Of a DNA stretch of 64,000 bases, positions 37,501 through 43,837 are shown in pieces (within the stretch, counting starts at the first letter, position 1; every line of letters begins with the position of its first letter). The stretch is from assembly GCA_937922785.1 (NCBI GenBank), contig CALAJQ010000012.1, forward strand, positions 246,552 to 310,551, written 5' to 3'. The translations under genes and the position numbers were made by a program. The DNA is from an uncultured Acidimicrobiales bacterium. GTDB lineage: Bacteria; Actinomycetota; Acidimicrobiia; Acidimicrobiales; SZUA-35. The notes under the pieces were generated by a model that did not search any database, was not told where the DNA came from, and was given only the letters and a program-made list of their open reading frames with translations.

Positions 37501-38225
37501 ACGCCAGTTTCACCTATCCAGCCGGTGGAGCATTTGATGTAGTTGTAACTGTTACTGATTCAACTGGTGGAGTTTCGTCAGTAACGCTCAGCACTGCGAC
37601 CTGCACCATTGTGGGCGACAACCGAAACAACTTCCTCCGAGGAACCTCCAATGACGATGTCATCTGTGGTCTCGGCGGAAACGACCGCATCTTTGGACGA
37701 GGCGGAAACGACCTCATCTATGGCGGATCCGGTTCGGATCGAATCTATGGCGAAGCCGGCGACGACGTCATATATGGCGGCCGAGGCAGCGACTACATCG
37801 TCGGCAGCGGCGGCAATGACGTGCTGATCGGCGGCAAGGGCAACGACGACTTGTTCGGCGGCTCTGGCGATGACATCTTGAAAGGCCGTCTAAACAACGA
37901 CCGTTTGTTTGGATCATCCGGAAACGACACATTGATAGGTAACCGCGGAAACGACAAGCTTTATGGAGGCACCGGCAACGATGACCTACAGGGTCGCCGT
38001 GGTAACGACAGTCTCTTTGGCCAAAACGGAGATGACACGATTTCCGGTGGTCAAGGTTCAGACCTTGTCTATGGCGGAAACGACAACGACACCATCAACG
38101 GTGATGCGGGCGATGACAACCTAAACGGCGGCCGAGGCAATGACTCGCTTAGCGGTGACGACGGTTGGGATCGATGTCGAGGTAACTCTGGCAGCGACAC
38201 TATCGATGCAAGCTGTGAGAGGTAG
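25545..38225 (+). CDS. Giant secreted protein: FG-GAP propeller, PISSL repeats, caspase-like peptidase, Ig-like units, RTX tail
   Basis: A 4226-residue exported protein. The signal peptide has its core at about residues 22-40. Residues 50-240 form the N-terminal module that ends YPVTIDPVIG. Residues 245-1435 are many FG-GAP/integrin-alpha-like repeats (GDRFGESV, IIVGAPG). Residues 1497-1975 hold about 53 PISSL pentapeptides in clusters. Residues 1980-2240 have looser LTLxDL-like turns, followed by a DUF11/PPC-like region to about 2510. Residues 2530-2970 resemble gingipain/C25 caspase-fold peptidases, with H2806 in SLNGHFDHY and C2850 in FSMGCHSG. Residues 3120-4020 are Ig-like and PKD-like units, three of them near-repeats of about 165 residues. 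Residues 4025-4226 are GGxGxD RTX calcium-binding repeats. I infer a surface or released adhesin/protease. The good ribosome site GGGGGGAAA fixes ATG 25545. Confidence 0.9.
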   Translation: MTSSLLAGIPSSALVPRLTNRMLAALLAMTMVAALAPFISTPYADSFSRSDASSASSTSSSTDASAASAEALLRDQLERVGDGLTLQTSSYSSLDARFMLAGPVFESRTDQVFSLATTKFMGEPLLAAEPTRDGDRIVYEQAGLTEWWVAEGSSFEQGWTVAQAPANGETSITLEVGLAGAVAQMLSPTDAVLIAEDGSQVSYRDLHAFDANGTPLAASLATDGGTITITVNADGALYPVTIDPVIGEDQRILGPDYASGDRFGESVATFGNLLAVSAREADYRFGDLPGLGRVDIFEWDGAAWLYQDSVGEEIFDNDDLGYDLAINAGTLVVGAPDNDNNGTNAGVVMVYTFDGATDWSFKQEIYECDAVPGAPCGQAAAGGFTGNRFGHSVAISDSDRIIVGAPGAATDTGRAFVYDPDPAAGNAWQTRDEDKLASVLATAAVAGDRFGTAVDISPDGTWAIVGSPGTTEAGQSESGRATLFSENAGNWSFADFDAGPSRNVGQENGASVAIGIDSLGTPIVVIGRPFRTRENPTDTGASGVRVLSVTGGVMTPVSLGDVSSPSASDGFGFSVDFDNDTVLVGAPFNNGFPPSPRGIVYAYTYDVAIGAMDNGGAGASAASLALPSDWPTATGDDTYGFAVAVSPTSGQLIVGSPGHDQPVNGRSGINAGEVSFFQPGGPTTNITSGDLGSRNNDQLGRSIAVSGNRMAIGAARDDEAGPGLGAVLLYTRADADSPWTFESAVSYPEAAVDKPNGFGNSIDMEGDWMAIGSSGANRVDIYRHTGSWGLEQTLFGAVGEDFGIDVAITAGGELLYVGVPGDDTCGTNCGAVRQYENSGTFVLNETITPSLGGAAGDEFGRTLDVDYIPGAATDVRLVVGSAAPGIEAWTQPTANGSTATIEGFAGSVPADSVAIDGNRMVFGSISQNPNSLVVVDVNEVGDLAEREIYNGNLYDGNFADPVGFVDVSGDVVVAGFDNTGGSVGIFYNDPTYGWGFSDTGTRWTPTGEADELRPGSIGTFDRLGTSVAIDGLSIVAGVPGDDALATLSGGAFALEYVPAVLPAPTNKLTNQYIGQLGFADKVIIHGELAVAVNKQLSRVYYYRLVAGSWVFQNTLSVTPPLPVADFDFSADGKLGILYSSGDVQFFTFDCTGPVCFPVVTGNANTVANGTPTSIALSPTTTDAFVTKSDSATEPLEHLDTSGFSFPAGIPADFDVADNFGSDIAVAGDFVYIGASGWDSAGNDNAGLVYVYSISGSSFVGTIGRPAGETGENFGDAVDVSDDWVVVGHPFGVGPVFGNPVNTAGTGLVHVFDNAVGYPLDQTLASVFSDTADRFGDDVSIDGDIIVVGAPAKQFEGIVYRGGAAFSFNYDSVDWNESDSYQASDNAAGDFLGTSVSISGLNVLVNAPGDDNPNGLNAGALYFYDATPAAPVVNDDPALAFDLALGAGQNGQVTVAPSGVAVSEFNPELLEEAADDGTSIAAAPFASTDVAGTTLQDIPISSLPISSLAVNPDSPLSSIPVVELGLDYPGGWPGLFADSPGSNLDDIPINDIKLSDVFAAGEPAGTTLASLPISSLDVGGTPISSLPISSLYLGSLNLDEISSDVAWCTILADFVDGTCNPANISLFEATISGVPISSLPISSLPISSLPISSLPISSLPISSLNLAASPISSLPISSLPISSLPISSLPISSLPISSLDLSGTPISSLPISSLELSNTPISSLPISSLPISSLKLRNVPISSLPISSLPISSLPISSLPISSLFLADVPISSLPISSLSGYDNWCDYLADLNLGYDCSYATTETAFLANTSIADLGLRGIPISSLPISSLPISSLPISSLPISSLPISSLPISSLPISSLPISSLDLAGTPISSLTVNAATLADVPISSLDVAGSPISSLPISSLPISSLPISSLPISSLPISSLPISSLTVAGAPISSLQLNGSPISSLPISSLDLADTPISSLPISSLPISSLGIDCDLVDCGVDTLLDAVQAGAVNPANVSLGDLQPFLGNIRLSDIADHILTATRQDVVDAVAANTTPFGDLDSYANLTLGELPLTDALVANLTLAQLNDALWSVRLSDLVGALIDPSTGQPFADSAVTGTLEDFRDGAGQISDLLHFGDMTFDEFFANGTGTVTFGDLGPLLALIHTDVTTDISNGAGNFGNSELGGLTLADLLGIPSFDGITLEELFDAANTNDALEGFDIADFLLLLLGVDAVPFSDLDFTEVSTGQLPPTVVPAVTFAAPFEVTNTDVERPVEVSIQIPGTASYAPNSATVEGPPGVVVPVEPVVDGNTLTWTFPGIESDVQYAVNFAVTPTVTLGSTNLSGTARIVGTEVSASAVNVVSVLEPLEPNDFPAATSVSENTVYLTYISSETDNDVFSISLADNDEIAVQLSSLSADLDFALYVRPTDAGVGAALSGTSDAAAIQPIINPDQVGTTSEPVDDFRRLDEEDPSLELIGVSNAPGNETELLVAEALPAGTYFVQVFGANGATNTDPAALQIQVTAAEVRPACSNVGTVTGTRGSAPAGGETPNTIFLVNTQRMEHFYGQDGLDAITAVNNFAAYLNGAGASLGIDPLVISVDGFNGIDSAYDQWEADINCTPESANAVVAAIGDMLDTQGYRANLEHIVVVGGDPIVPMARLLDATEVANEYDFRHEFLGDNLLGAANNINSLSASFWDSVYLSDEPYGETSAQDLGNRFLYVSDVALGRLVETPDEITGMLSHFQTFNGQLDATSAAVLGYDFLVDSSQEIAADLAAAGLTVDDSLADGLNAALEKWTRVDAEGKVIPAGGAPDLISLNGHFDHYRALPADGDKVPNFSDNFLSDTVLNATDGLLTSSIVFSMGCHSGLSVSDLQIGNGANNNNGDWAQTFASDQAIFIGNTGFGYGDTEAVAYSERLMALFAEGAVRPTALPSGGQTTIGQALTFAKNSYASDLSVFSVYDEKALMEMTFYGLPFYTVDLSPAPAAPVPTNVTAPDSTNLETLGLNTQTSNNADNTDRGVVYSNPDANGDPQNIVSPGRPIQPSQSVDVSVVDPADSTQLGQVAHGALILNMDSTYVSPVDPVIAAVVFNEADDAPEPPVGDVVFPSKPVKVNTTTTPGGDRQTLVLATGQFNSEGNTQRLDNNINTVVYYSDPSDTDFKAPKIGVVESTLDAGTGQLTVTLNATDADGSVARVYIVAVGDPGTGSRTWTGVDLAQTAGSSQWSGSITVPGSPNTVKFLVQAVDSSGNVGFATNKARNFDDDGTVTVDPPSPDLATTVNGPLNGGTGWYTGNATVAVTLPAELTATYSVTPGVSNAPLTGSSFPINGNGTFTWQVTASDGQTNSGTVRIDSVAPTASLLPPENNASYLASEVPNVGFLCTDPSLQSCVATATPNGGSAVTLANGDPLPNAVGTYNVSVTASDIFGNNSSATATYTVTADPLQPLTAVASTDNLFPGTTIYTDDVEVTVDGDGAPTNYQLDGGAAIPVPASGKFTVTTEGVTIVTVNRPAGGAPISLIIEIDRLAPEVAIAVPVDAAEFEVSAVPNVEFSCADANLDTCVADVDGTAILDGDQLPSVVGSHVVTATGTDELGRVTTVSSTYTVVADPLTDLAVTISDDNLFPGGTLYTGDVVVTVDSDGSPTEYSLNGGTPIAVVGGEFTITADGQTDFIVTRTADAQSVSGSVTIDTTAPEVVLTTPVDGDVYDPQTAVNISFACTDANLDTCVADVDGTPILDGDPLPSVVGGPYVVTVTGTDAVGLETTVTASYSVEAGALSAIASTDNLFPGTTLYTDNVEVTVDSGGAATEYTLNGGTAIPVPASGVFTVSAEGETTVVVSRPVDGESVELTIEIDRIEPVVTLTTPADGDEFTAGAVPNISFLCTDANLLTCEADVDGGAIADGAALPGDVGPHVVTVTGTDAVGLLTTTTVSYTVVAGGEGVAFGDVDIDGVALPGQAVDIWGEFTGGVGPYSVSVDWGNGSSCPGSGTCVLTAPSAGEPGMIDASFTYPAGGAFDVVVTVTDSTGGVSSVTLSTATCTIVGDNRNNFLRGTSNDDVICGLGGNDRIFGRGGNDLIYGGSGSDRIYGEAGDDVIYGGRGSDYIVGSGGNDVLIGGKGNDDLFGGSGDDILKGRLNNDRLFGSSGNDTLIGNRGNDKLYGGTGNDDLQGRRGNDSLFGQNGDDTISGGQGSDLVYGGNDNDTINGDAGDDNLNGGRGNDSLSGDDGWDRCRGNSGSDTIDASCER
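30031..31470 (+). repeat. PISSL pentapeptide-repeat region within the giant gene
   Basis: A 15-bp period encoding PISSL. I count about 53 copies in runs of 1-9, separated by short spacers such as NLAAS, DLSGT, ELSNT, KLRNV, FLADV and DLAGT that keep the five-residue phase. A longer Cys-containing insert (about 30860-31000) splits the region. Read as SSLPI, the unit fits the pentapeptide-repeat pattern (small, polar, Leu, x, x), which suggests a right-handed beta-helix. Codons differ widely between copies (AGCTCG, TCCAGC, TCGTCG, AGTTCT for SS), so the repeat is old and kept by selection on protein. Confidence 0.9.
35844..37300 (+). repeat. Three tandem units of about 165 codons (Ig-like) within the giant gene
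   Basis: Near-identical stretches start at 35844, 36342 and 36831 (498 and 489 bp apart). Each begins with a SxDNLFPGxTxYTxxV segment and continues through LNGGTxI, a beta-rich domain, TTPxDGD, CTDANLDTC and VTGTDxxG. A more distant related unit precedes them from about 35320. The paired cysteines suggest a disulfide in each exported domain. Confidence 0.85.
37618..38222 (+). repeat. RTX nonapeptide calcium-binding repeats at the C-terminus of the giant protein
   Basis: About 18-20 GGxGNDxU-type nonapeptides (for example GRGGNDLIYGGSGSDRIYG) form a parallel beta-roll that folds on binding calcium. This is usual at the C-terminus of type I secretion substrates of Gram-negative bacteria. Here the protein carries an N-terminal Sec-type signal instead, so the repeats probably serve calcium-triggered folding outside the cell. 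Confidence 0.9.
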
Positions 38226-38279
38226 CTAATGACAGCGACGCCAGTTATCAACGGAGTGCCGAACAACTGAGTCGACTTT

Positions 38280-41200
38280 TCAAAGAAGCGGTCTAAGGCG
38301 CACGACGCCGAGGCCAGCGAGAATCTCGCTTGACTCCCGGGCCCAGTTTGGGTCCGCGGAGTCACCTTCATATTTGTCGAGAAGACGCAGTGTCAACGCT
38401 CGGTCATAGCCAGCCTGGGTCTCCAGGAGCCCAATGACGCTGTCGCGTTGCTCGTCCCAAAGGCCTTCAATACCAGCAGCAAGTCCGCAAAGATAAGTAG
38501 CCCGTGGCACAAGGCCGCTGTCCGGTCCGAGGCCAGCCAGCATTGACTTGGCGTGTGGGTAGCCTGCGGTGCCAGCAAAGATGTCAGCTTCCAGTAGCCG
38601 TGCTCTGGCGTCTTCCACTGCGTCGTCTAGGCCGAGCTCACTGAGCGAGTTGAGTGAGTCGACCAACACATCATGGGCCCGTTCATCACTACCACTGCGG
38701 TGAAGCGCAATTCCGAGATAGAGCTTGACCATCGCGGCGCCCATTGGATAACGGCCGCCTTCAAAGTTCCGCCTTGCGGTCTCGAGCAACTCGATTGCTT
38801 TGTCCCAATGGCCCTGGTCAGACATGATTTCGGCACTGTTGACGCTGCCCAACATTCCATCTATGGCCGAACCTGCTCTAAGCCCGGCCTCAGTTGCTAA
38901 CTGATAGAACTCCGACGCTTCGGTCCAGCGGTCGGCGAAATAGTGTTCGATACCTAGGTTGTTAAGGACTGAAGCTTGGCGTTCAAAATCGCCCAGCTCA
39001 GTGAAGAATTCGAGCGCGCGATCTCCGTATCCGATGCGATCTCGCCTGCCTAAGTAGATGGTGGCCAGATGGAGGCGGTGAAGTGCACGAGCCATCGCTG
39101 GTAGGTCGTTGGCATCCTCTGCGCCGCCTAAGGCAAGTCTCGCTTCGATAATGCACTGCTGATTGTTGTTCTGTCTGTGGCTTAGCCCTGACCTTTGGTA
39201 GGCCACTTGAGATCGCAGCAGGCGGACTTCGGGAGACTCGGCGTCTGGAATCTCCGCATCGGCTCGTTCATACCATCGGGAGGCTTGGCGATACCTCCCT
39301 TGCTTCTCACGCAGGCCGCCAATCTTCAACATTGCAGCTACTCGTCCATCAACAACTTGTGATGCCTTACGAGCTCGACCGTAGGCTCGTTCGGCTGCTT
39401 CAAATTGTCCGAGAATCTCTTGAACATCACCTAACGCAATGGCTACCCGAGTCAGATCTTTGGGGTCCAGAACTCTCAGTCGAGATGACGCGCCAAGCGC
39501 ACGTTCGTAACTGGCCGCCGCTTCAACGTTTGCAGCCTTGGATGCTGCCTCGTCCCCGGCGATCACTCCATAAGTCCAGGTCTTGGCGTTCTCGTGCGCT
39601 TCGGCATAGTGAGCGGCCAGCAGACCGGCTATTGCGTCCGGATCACCCGATTCTGATTCCAATCGTTCGCCAACGGCAAGGTGAAGGCGCTTTCGCTGGG
39701 CGAAGGGTAGACCTTCGTATGCGACGTCGCGATAAAGAGCATTAGTGAAGGAGAAAGAACCGTTTCGATCCAGGCGAACGAATTCGCTAACTGACTGCAT
39801 GTCGGGAGCATCGGCGGACAGCACGCTAGCCAAATCGGCAGATCTGAAGTGAGTCCCGAACACCGAAGCCACGCGCAAGGCGGTTCGAAGTTCGGGCTCG
39901 AGCGCGTCAACACGGGCGGCGATGAGCTGTTCAACACTGTCGGGGATGTCTGATCCGCCCGATGACTCAAGTGCCTTGGTCAGCTCGATGGCATAAAGAG
40001 GATTGCCGCTGGCCTTCGGGACTATCTGGTTGAGGGCAGAATCAGGAAGGTCAGTGGAGGCTGCGGCCAGAACTAGCTTTCTGACGTCACTATCACTGAG
40101 CGAGTCAAGAGTCACCGTGGTCCGCTGACCAGACTCACCGTTCACATCCCAGTTTCCGCCCTCACGGGTGGCGATGAATGCTGTCCAGTCGAAGCTGGTT
40201 TGCAAGCCAAGCAGGTATTCGAGGAACTCACTGGAGGCATCGTCAACCCACTGCATGTCCTCAAGCATGAATACGGCGCGCTCGCCCAAAGCAGATCGCA
40301 AGAAGAGGGCCGACGTCTCGTGAATTCGATCTCGCAGGAACTTGGAATCGATGGCGTCTGCCTCGGGAGTGGACTCAACCTCGGCGCCAGCTGGGATTGC
40401 CAGGATCGGCAGCATTGGCAACAAGTCAGGCTCGAGGTGTCGCACCGCCTTGTACAAGAGTTCACCTGCGGTCTGAGGATCCGACGTGGCTTCGATATCG
40501 GCAACCCGGCGGATGACGACTTGGAGCAGGGCATAGGGGGTCGTGGCTGAATATGGTGAGCAAGAGGCTTCGATGCGTCTAATGGAGTCGCGAGTCGTCC
40601 GTTCCCTCAGAGCTTCCAGCAGTCTCGACTTTCCTGATCCAGCGGGACCAACGATCTGAACGGCATGAAGATCGGCGTCGAGCGACTCGAACAGTTGCTC
40701 AAGTTCTCGGTCTCGCCCAATTAGGGGAGCCGCTGGGGCCTCACGCTGAATCCAATCTGTTGTGGCGAACACTACAGACGCGTCGATGAGCTCGGTCTTG
40801 CCTTTAACCGTGAATGGCTCTAGTGACTCTGTGGCGAACAAGCGTCTTGTGGTGGCAAGCACGTCCGATACGGCCACTACGCCACGATCGTTGGCTTTCC
40901 CCAGCATTCGGGCCGCCGTGTTAACCGGATCTCCCATAATTGTGTAGGTGCGGCGGTAGGTCGACCCGAGGAATCCTGCGAACACACGGCCTTGTTGAAC
41001 GCCGATTCTGAGAGCGAATGGACTTGGCGTCCTTACTATTTTGAGTGCCGCTTCGAGAATGGCGTCGCTGGTGTTTCCCCTGGTGAAGGGGGCGCCAGCG
41101 CAAAGCAGGAACTTAAGCCCACCAGGTGCGATGTCAGTATGTAGAGGAGTAGCTCCAAACTCCTCGCAGGCGTCTTGCACCGCCGCTGTGAGCTGCCCCA

Positions 41201-42005
41201 GCGCTTCGCCGGTGACCTTTGGCCCAAAGTCCTCCAGGTGATCATCAACGTCAGAGATGCTTAGGAACCCAACTGTGACTATGCGGTGTTCACCACCCAG
41301 GCCAGCGAATCCGTCGAATTGGGCCTCCACTGCTGACGGCAACAGGCTCTTTACTTGATCTCTGACCACGATACGTTTGGCGGGTCCGGTCTTTGGCTGG
41401 TCGACTTCGCCGGCGATAATCCATCCGCCGGCATGGGTACCAACCCGCAACGCCGGGTCGAGTTCATCGGCGATTGCGGTGCTAACCAAAGTGTCACCCT
41501 TGGCGGCGGATCCCTCAAGGTGAATGACGTGGCTTGCGTTGGTTCCACAAATCAAGAGGTCTTGATTTAGTGAGCCAACCAAGAAGGCGTCGAATGGGCC
41601 CTCTGAAGCCCCCACAGTCATAGTGAGGTTCGCCTTTCGGGCGTCTGAGGATTGAGCCAGCGCCTTTTGCATGGCAAGCCCGGCGGCCGCGCATCGTCGC
41701 TTGTTGTTATCGCCGCGGAACAAGATCAGCAGTGCGTCGCCGCCGAACTTGATGATCTCGCCGCCAAAGTCATAGGAGGCCTCAATCAACTGCGTGAAGC
41801 AGACATTGATCAATAGGGTGAGGTCCTCTGCTCCGGCCTTGCCTCGGTGGGCGAGCTTTTCTGACAGTGCAGTGAAGCCGGAAATATCCGCCGACAGCAT
41901 CGAGCCGTCAATAACTTGGTGCGCGACGTCGGCTGCCGCCATTTCGACGCCAAGCTGAGGAATCAGCGAAGCAAATCTGTTGTCTGTTCCCTCTGCAGAT
42001 GTCAT
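38280..42005 (-). CDS. Soluble-adenylyl-cyclase-like protein: two cyclase domains, NTPase, TPR-like tail
   Basis: A 1241-residue cytoplasmic protein. Cyclase domain 1 (about 30-200) has both metal aspartates (D40 in LSADISGF, D90 in KFGGDALL) and the adenine-selecting lysine K86, but lacks the transition-state Asn/Arg. Cyclase domain 2 (about 240-405) has lost the metal residues but supplies T355, N362 and R366 (TYTIMGDPVNTAARM). Together they would form one active site making cAMP. A large AAA/STAND NTPase follows (Walker A GPAGSGKS, 453-460; Walker B VFMLEDMQWVDD), then helical TPR-like repeats to the end. This is the layout of mammalian sAC (ADCY10). The ATG at 42005 is clear. It converges on the giant gene. 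Confidence 0.85.
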   Translation of the reverse strand: MTSAEGTDNRFASLIPQLGVEMAAADVAHQVIDGSMLSADISGFTALSEKLAHRGKAGAEDLTLLINVCFTQLIEASYDFGGEIIKFGGDALLILFRGDNNKRRCAAAGLAMQKALAQSSDARKANLTMTVGASEGPFDAFLVGSLNQDLLICGTNASHVIHLEGSAAKGDTLVSTAIADELDPALRVGTHAGGWIIAGEVDQPKTGPAKRIVVRDQVKSLLPSAVEAQFDGFAGLGGEHRIVTVGFLSISDVDDHLEDFGPKVTGEALGQLTAAVQDACEEFGATPLHTDIAPGGLKFLLCAGAPFTRGNTSDAILEAALKIVRTPSPFALRIGVQQGRVFAGFLGSTYRRTYTIMGDPVNTAARMLGKANDRGVVAVSDVLATTRRLFATESLEPFTVKGKTELIDASVVFATTDWIQREAPAAPLIGRDRELEQLFESLDADLHAVQIVGPAGSGKSRLLEALRERTTRDSIRRIEASCSPYSATTPYALLQVVIRRVADIEATSDPQTAGELLYKAVRHLEPDLLPMLPILAIPAGAEVESTPEADAIDSKFLRDRIHETSALFLRSALGERAVFMLEDMQWVDDASSEFLEYLLGLQTSFDWTAFIATREGGNWDVNGESGQRTTVTLDSLSDSDVRKLVLAAASTDLPDSALNQIVPKASGNPLYAIELTKALESSGGSDIPDSVEQLIAARVDALEPELRTALRVASVFGTHFRSADLASVLSADAPDMQSVSEFVRLDRNGSFSFTNALYRDVAYEGLPFAQRKRLHLAVGERLESESGDPDAIAGLLAAHYAEAHENAKTWTYGVIAGDEAASKAANVEAAASYERALGASSRLRVLDPKDLTRVAIALGDVQEILGQFEAAERAYGRARKASQVVDGRVAAMLKIGGLREKQGRYRQASRWYERADAEIPDAESPEVRLLRSQVAYQRSGLSHRQNNNQQCIIEARLALGGAEDANDLPAMARALHRLHLATIYLGRRDRIGYGDRALEFFTELGDFERQASVLNNLGIEHYFADRWTEASEFYQLATEAGLRAGSAIDGMLGSVNSAEIMSDQGHWDKAIELLETARRNFEGGRYPMGAAMVKLYLGIALHRSGSDERAHDVLVDSLNSLSELGLDDAVEDARARLLEADIFAGTAGYPHAKSMLAGLGPDSGLVPRATYLCGLAAGIEGLWDEQRDSVIGLLETQAGYDRALTLRLLDKYEGDSADPNWARESSEILAGLGVVRLRPLL

Positions 42006-42034
42006 GTGTCGAACTTGCTTGTTGTGTATTGCTC

Positions 42035-42763
42035 TCAGAAGAGCAATACGCCCAACCTGATCGTGTAACCGCTCATCACTGTCCAGAACAGTACAGCAAA
42101 CGTCGTTTCGCCGAGTCGGTCATTCAACGTTGAGCCCGTCCAAGTTCCTAACAACATCAATGGAACCGACGCTGCGGCAATTCCAAACGATGACCCGGTT
42201 AGCAGCTCTGCCTCAGTAAAGACGACAGCCTTAGTGGCATCGCCAGCAAACGAAGCCAACGAGGCGGCGCCCACAAAATGGCGACGGTCAAGATCGAGAT
42301 TGCGGATCGCGACCCCCTTTAGCGGGCCAGAGGTGCCCGAGAAGCCGCTGGAAGCGCCCGAAACGAAAGCAAGCAGGGGAGCGAAGCTAGCTCGAACCTT
42401 AGTGATCTGATAGCGCTCGGCGATGATCGTTCCGCAGAACATTGCAATGACGCCAATAGTTACAGCCAAAGTTGGCGCGTTGACCAACAAGGTTGACCCT
42501 AAAGCGGCACCGATAACAATTAGGACCGTGATTCCCAGCGCTGCCCGAAACGGCAAAGTCTTGCGGTAGGCGATGATCTTCATCACATTGTTGCTCGCCA
42601 GTAACAAAGCGGCCAGAGCTACACCTTCCTTGGTGCCCAAAAACAGCGCCAAGGTGGGTACGAGCAGCAATGAACCTCCCAGCCCAGCTGAGGCTGAGAT
42701 GGTGAAAGAAACATAGATGATGACAAGAACGCCAAAGGTGGTGACTAAATCCACGAGCCACAA
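42035..42763 (-). CDS. TauE/SafE-family membrane permease
   Basis: A 242-residue protein with about eight hydrophobic segments and the family pattern of two repeated halves: the first starts ISASAGLGGSLLLVPTLAL and the second includes FVSGASSGFSGTSGPLKG. Such proteins export or import small organic or sulfur-containing anions (sulfite, sulfoacetate and others). The start is TTG 42763 or GTG 42754. It lies 29 bp upstream of the cyclase gene on the same strand, so they may be co-transcribed. It is divergent from oppD. The substrate is unknown. Confidence 0.82.
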   Translation of the reverse strand: MWLVDLVTTFGVLVIIYVSFTISASAGLGGSLLLVPTLALFLGTKEGVALAALLLASNNVMKIIAYRKTLPFRAALGITVLIVIGAALGSTLLVNAPTLAVTIGVIAMFCGTIIAERYQITKVRASFAPLLAFVSGASSGFSGTSGPLKGVAIRNLDLDRRHFVGAASLASFAGDATKAVVFTEAELLTGSSFGIAAASVPLMLLGTWTGSTLNDRLGETTFAVLFWTVMSGYTIRLGVLLF

Positions 42764-42795
42764 ATCTATATGGCTTCACTCTTTATGTGTGAATT

Positions 42796-42831
42796 GCCGG
42801 GGTGCGGTATGATTCGCACCCGTATCCCGGC
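42796..42831 (+). promoter_or_regulatory. Leader hairpin abutting the oppD ribosome site
   Basis: GGTGCG pairs with CGCACC around an 8-base loop (42807-42814). The flanking GCCGG (42796-42800) pairs with CCGGC (42827-42831) across a 6-base one-sided bulge, giving 11 bp in total. The structure ends immediately before the AGGAG of the oppD ribosome site (42832-42836), so it may modulate translation initiation of the opp operon. Confidence 0.45.
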
Positions 42832-42841
42832 AGGAGACCAA

Positions 42842-43837
42842 TTGAGTTCGCGAAAGCCAGTCCTCGAAGTTTCAGACCTGAAAACGGAATTTCATACCCA
42901 AGACGGAGACGTGCACGCCGTTAACGGTGTGTCGTTCACCTTGCACGAGGGCGAGTTCCTCGGCGTCGTAGGCGAGAGTGGCTCCGGCAAGAGTGTGACT
43001 ATGGCGTCGATACTCAAGCTAATTCCTATGCCTCCAGGGGAAATCATGGAGGGCAAGGTCATGTACGACGGCGTTGACCTGCTTGACATCTCCGCCGATG
43101 AGTTGCGCAAGGTTCGAGGCGGAAAGATTGGGTTCATCTTCCAAGACCCAATGACTTCGCTTAATCCGGTCATCAAGATCGGCAAACAAATAGCTGAGTC
43201 TCTCAAGCTGCACACTGGTGCGTCCAAAAAAGAGGCAGAAGCCAGAGCACTAGAGCTTCTGGAGCTGGTGGGCATTCCTGACGCCAAGCAGCGCCTGGTT
43301 AGCTACCCGCACGAACTTTCCGGCGGTATGCGCCAGCGGGTAATGATCGCAATGGCGTTGGCCTGTTCACCTGGTGTGATTATTGCGGATGAGCCAACGA
43401 CCGCTTTGGATGTAACTATCCAGGCCCAGATCATCGAGATCGTTCGAGATCTTCGGGAGAAGCTGGGCACAGCGATGATCTGGATTACCCACGATCTTGG
43501 TGTTGTGGCCGGCCTGGCTGACCGTGTTCTTGTGATGTACGGCGGTCGTATCGTGGAAGAAGCCCCGGTTGGAGACCTCTATTCCAACCCCCAACACCCC
43601 TACACCCAAGGCTTGCTTGACTCTGTTCCCCGTCTAGATCAAAAAGGCGAAGAACTCAGCAGTATCGAGGGAACCCCACCAAACCTCTACAAGCCCCCTA
43701 CCGGCTGCAGTTTCGCCCCCCGCTGTCGGTACGCGTTCGATCGGTGTGTGAAGGAGCTTCCAGAGCTCGAGGTAGTTGGCGAAGACCATAAATCGGCGTG
43801 TTTCTGGGACACAGCTAAAGGTGAGCCAAGACCATGA
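42842..43837 (+). CDS. oppD: Peptide ABC transporter ATPase OppD/DppD-like
   Basis: A 331-residue ATPase of a peptide or opine/nickel-type importer. Walker A GESGSGKSV, Q-loop IFQDPMTSLNP, signature LSGGMRQRV, Walker B VIIADEPTTALDV and H-loop THDLGV are present, followed by the C-terminal oligopeptide-binding Cys-rich extension (PTGCSFAPRCRYAFDRC). That extension may hold an iron-sulfur cluster, as in other Opp/Dpp ATPases. The start is set at TTG 42842 because AGGAG lies 5 bases before it; upstream ATGs (42770, 42809) would add a non-homologous leader. The stop overlaps oppF by 4 bp. Confidence 0.9.
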   Translation: MSSRKPVLEVSDLKTEFHTQDGDVHAVNGVSFTLHEGEFLGVVGESGSGKSVTMASILKLIPMPPGEIMEGKVMYDGVDLLDISADELRKVRGGKIGFIFQDPMTSLNPVIKIGKQIAESLKLHTGASKKEAEARALELLELVGIPDAKQRLVSYPHELSGGMRQRVMIAMALACSPGVIIADEPTTALDVTIQAQIIEIVRDLREKLGTAMIWITHDLGVVAGLADRVLVMYGGRIVEEAPVGDLYSNPQHPYTQGLLDSVPRLDQKGEELSSIEGTPPNLYKPPTGCSFAPRCRYAFDRCVKELPELEVVGEDHKSACFWDTAKGEPRP

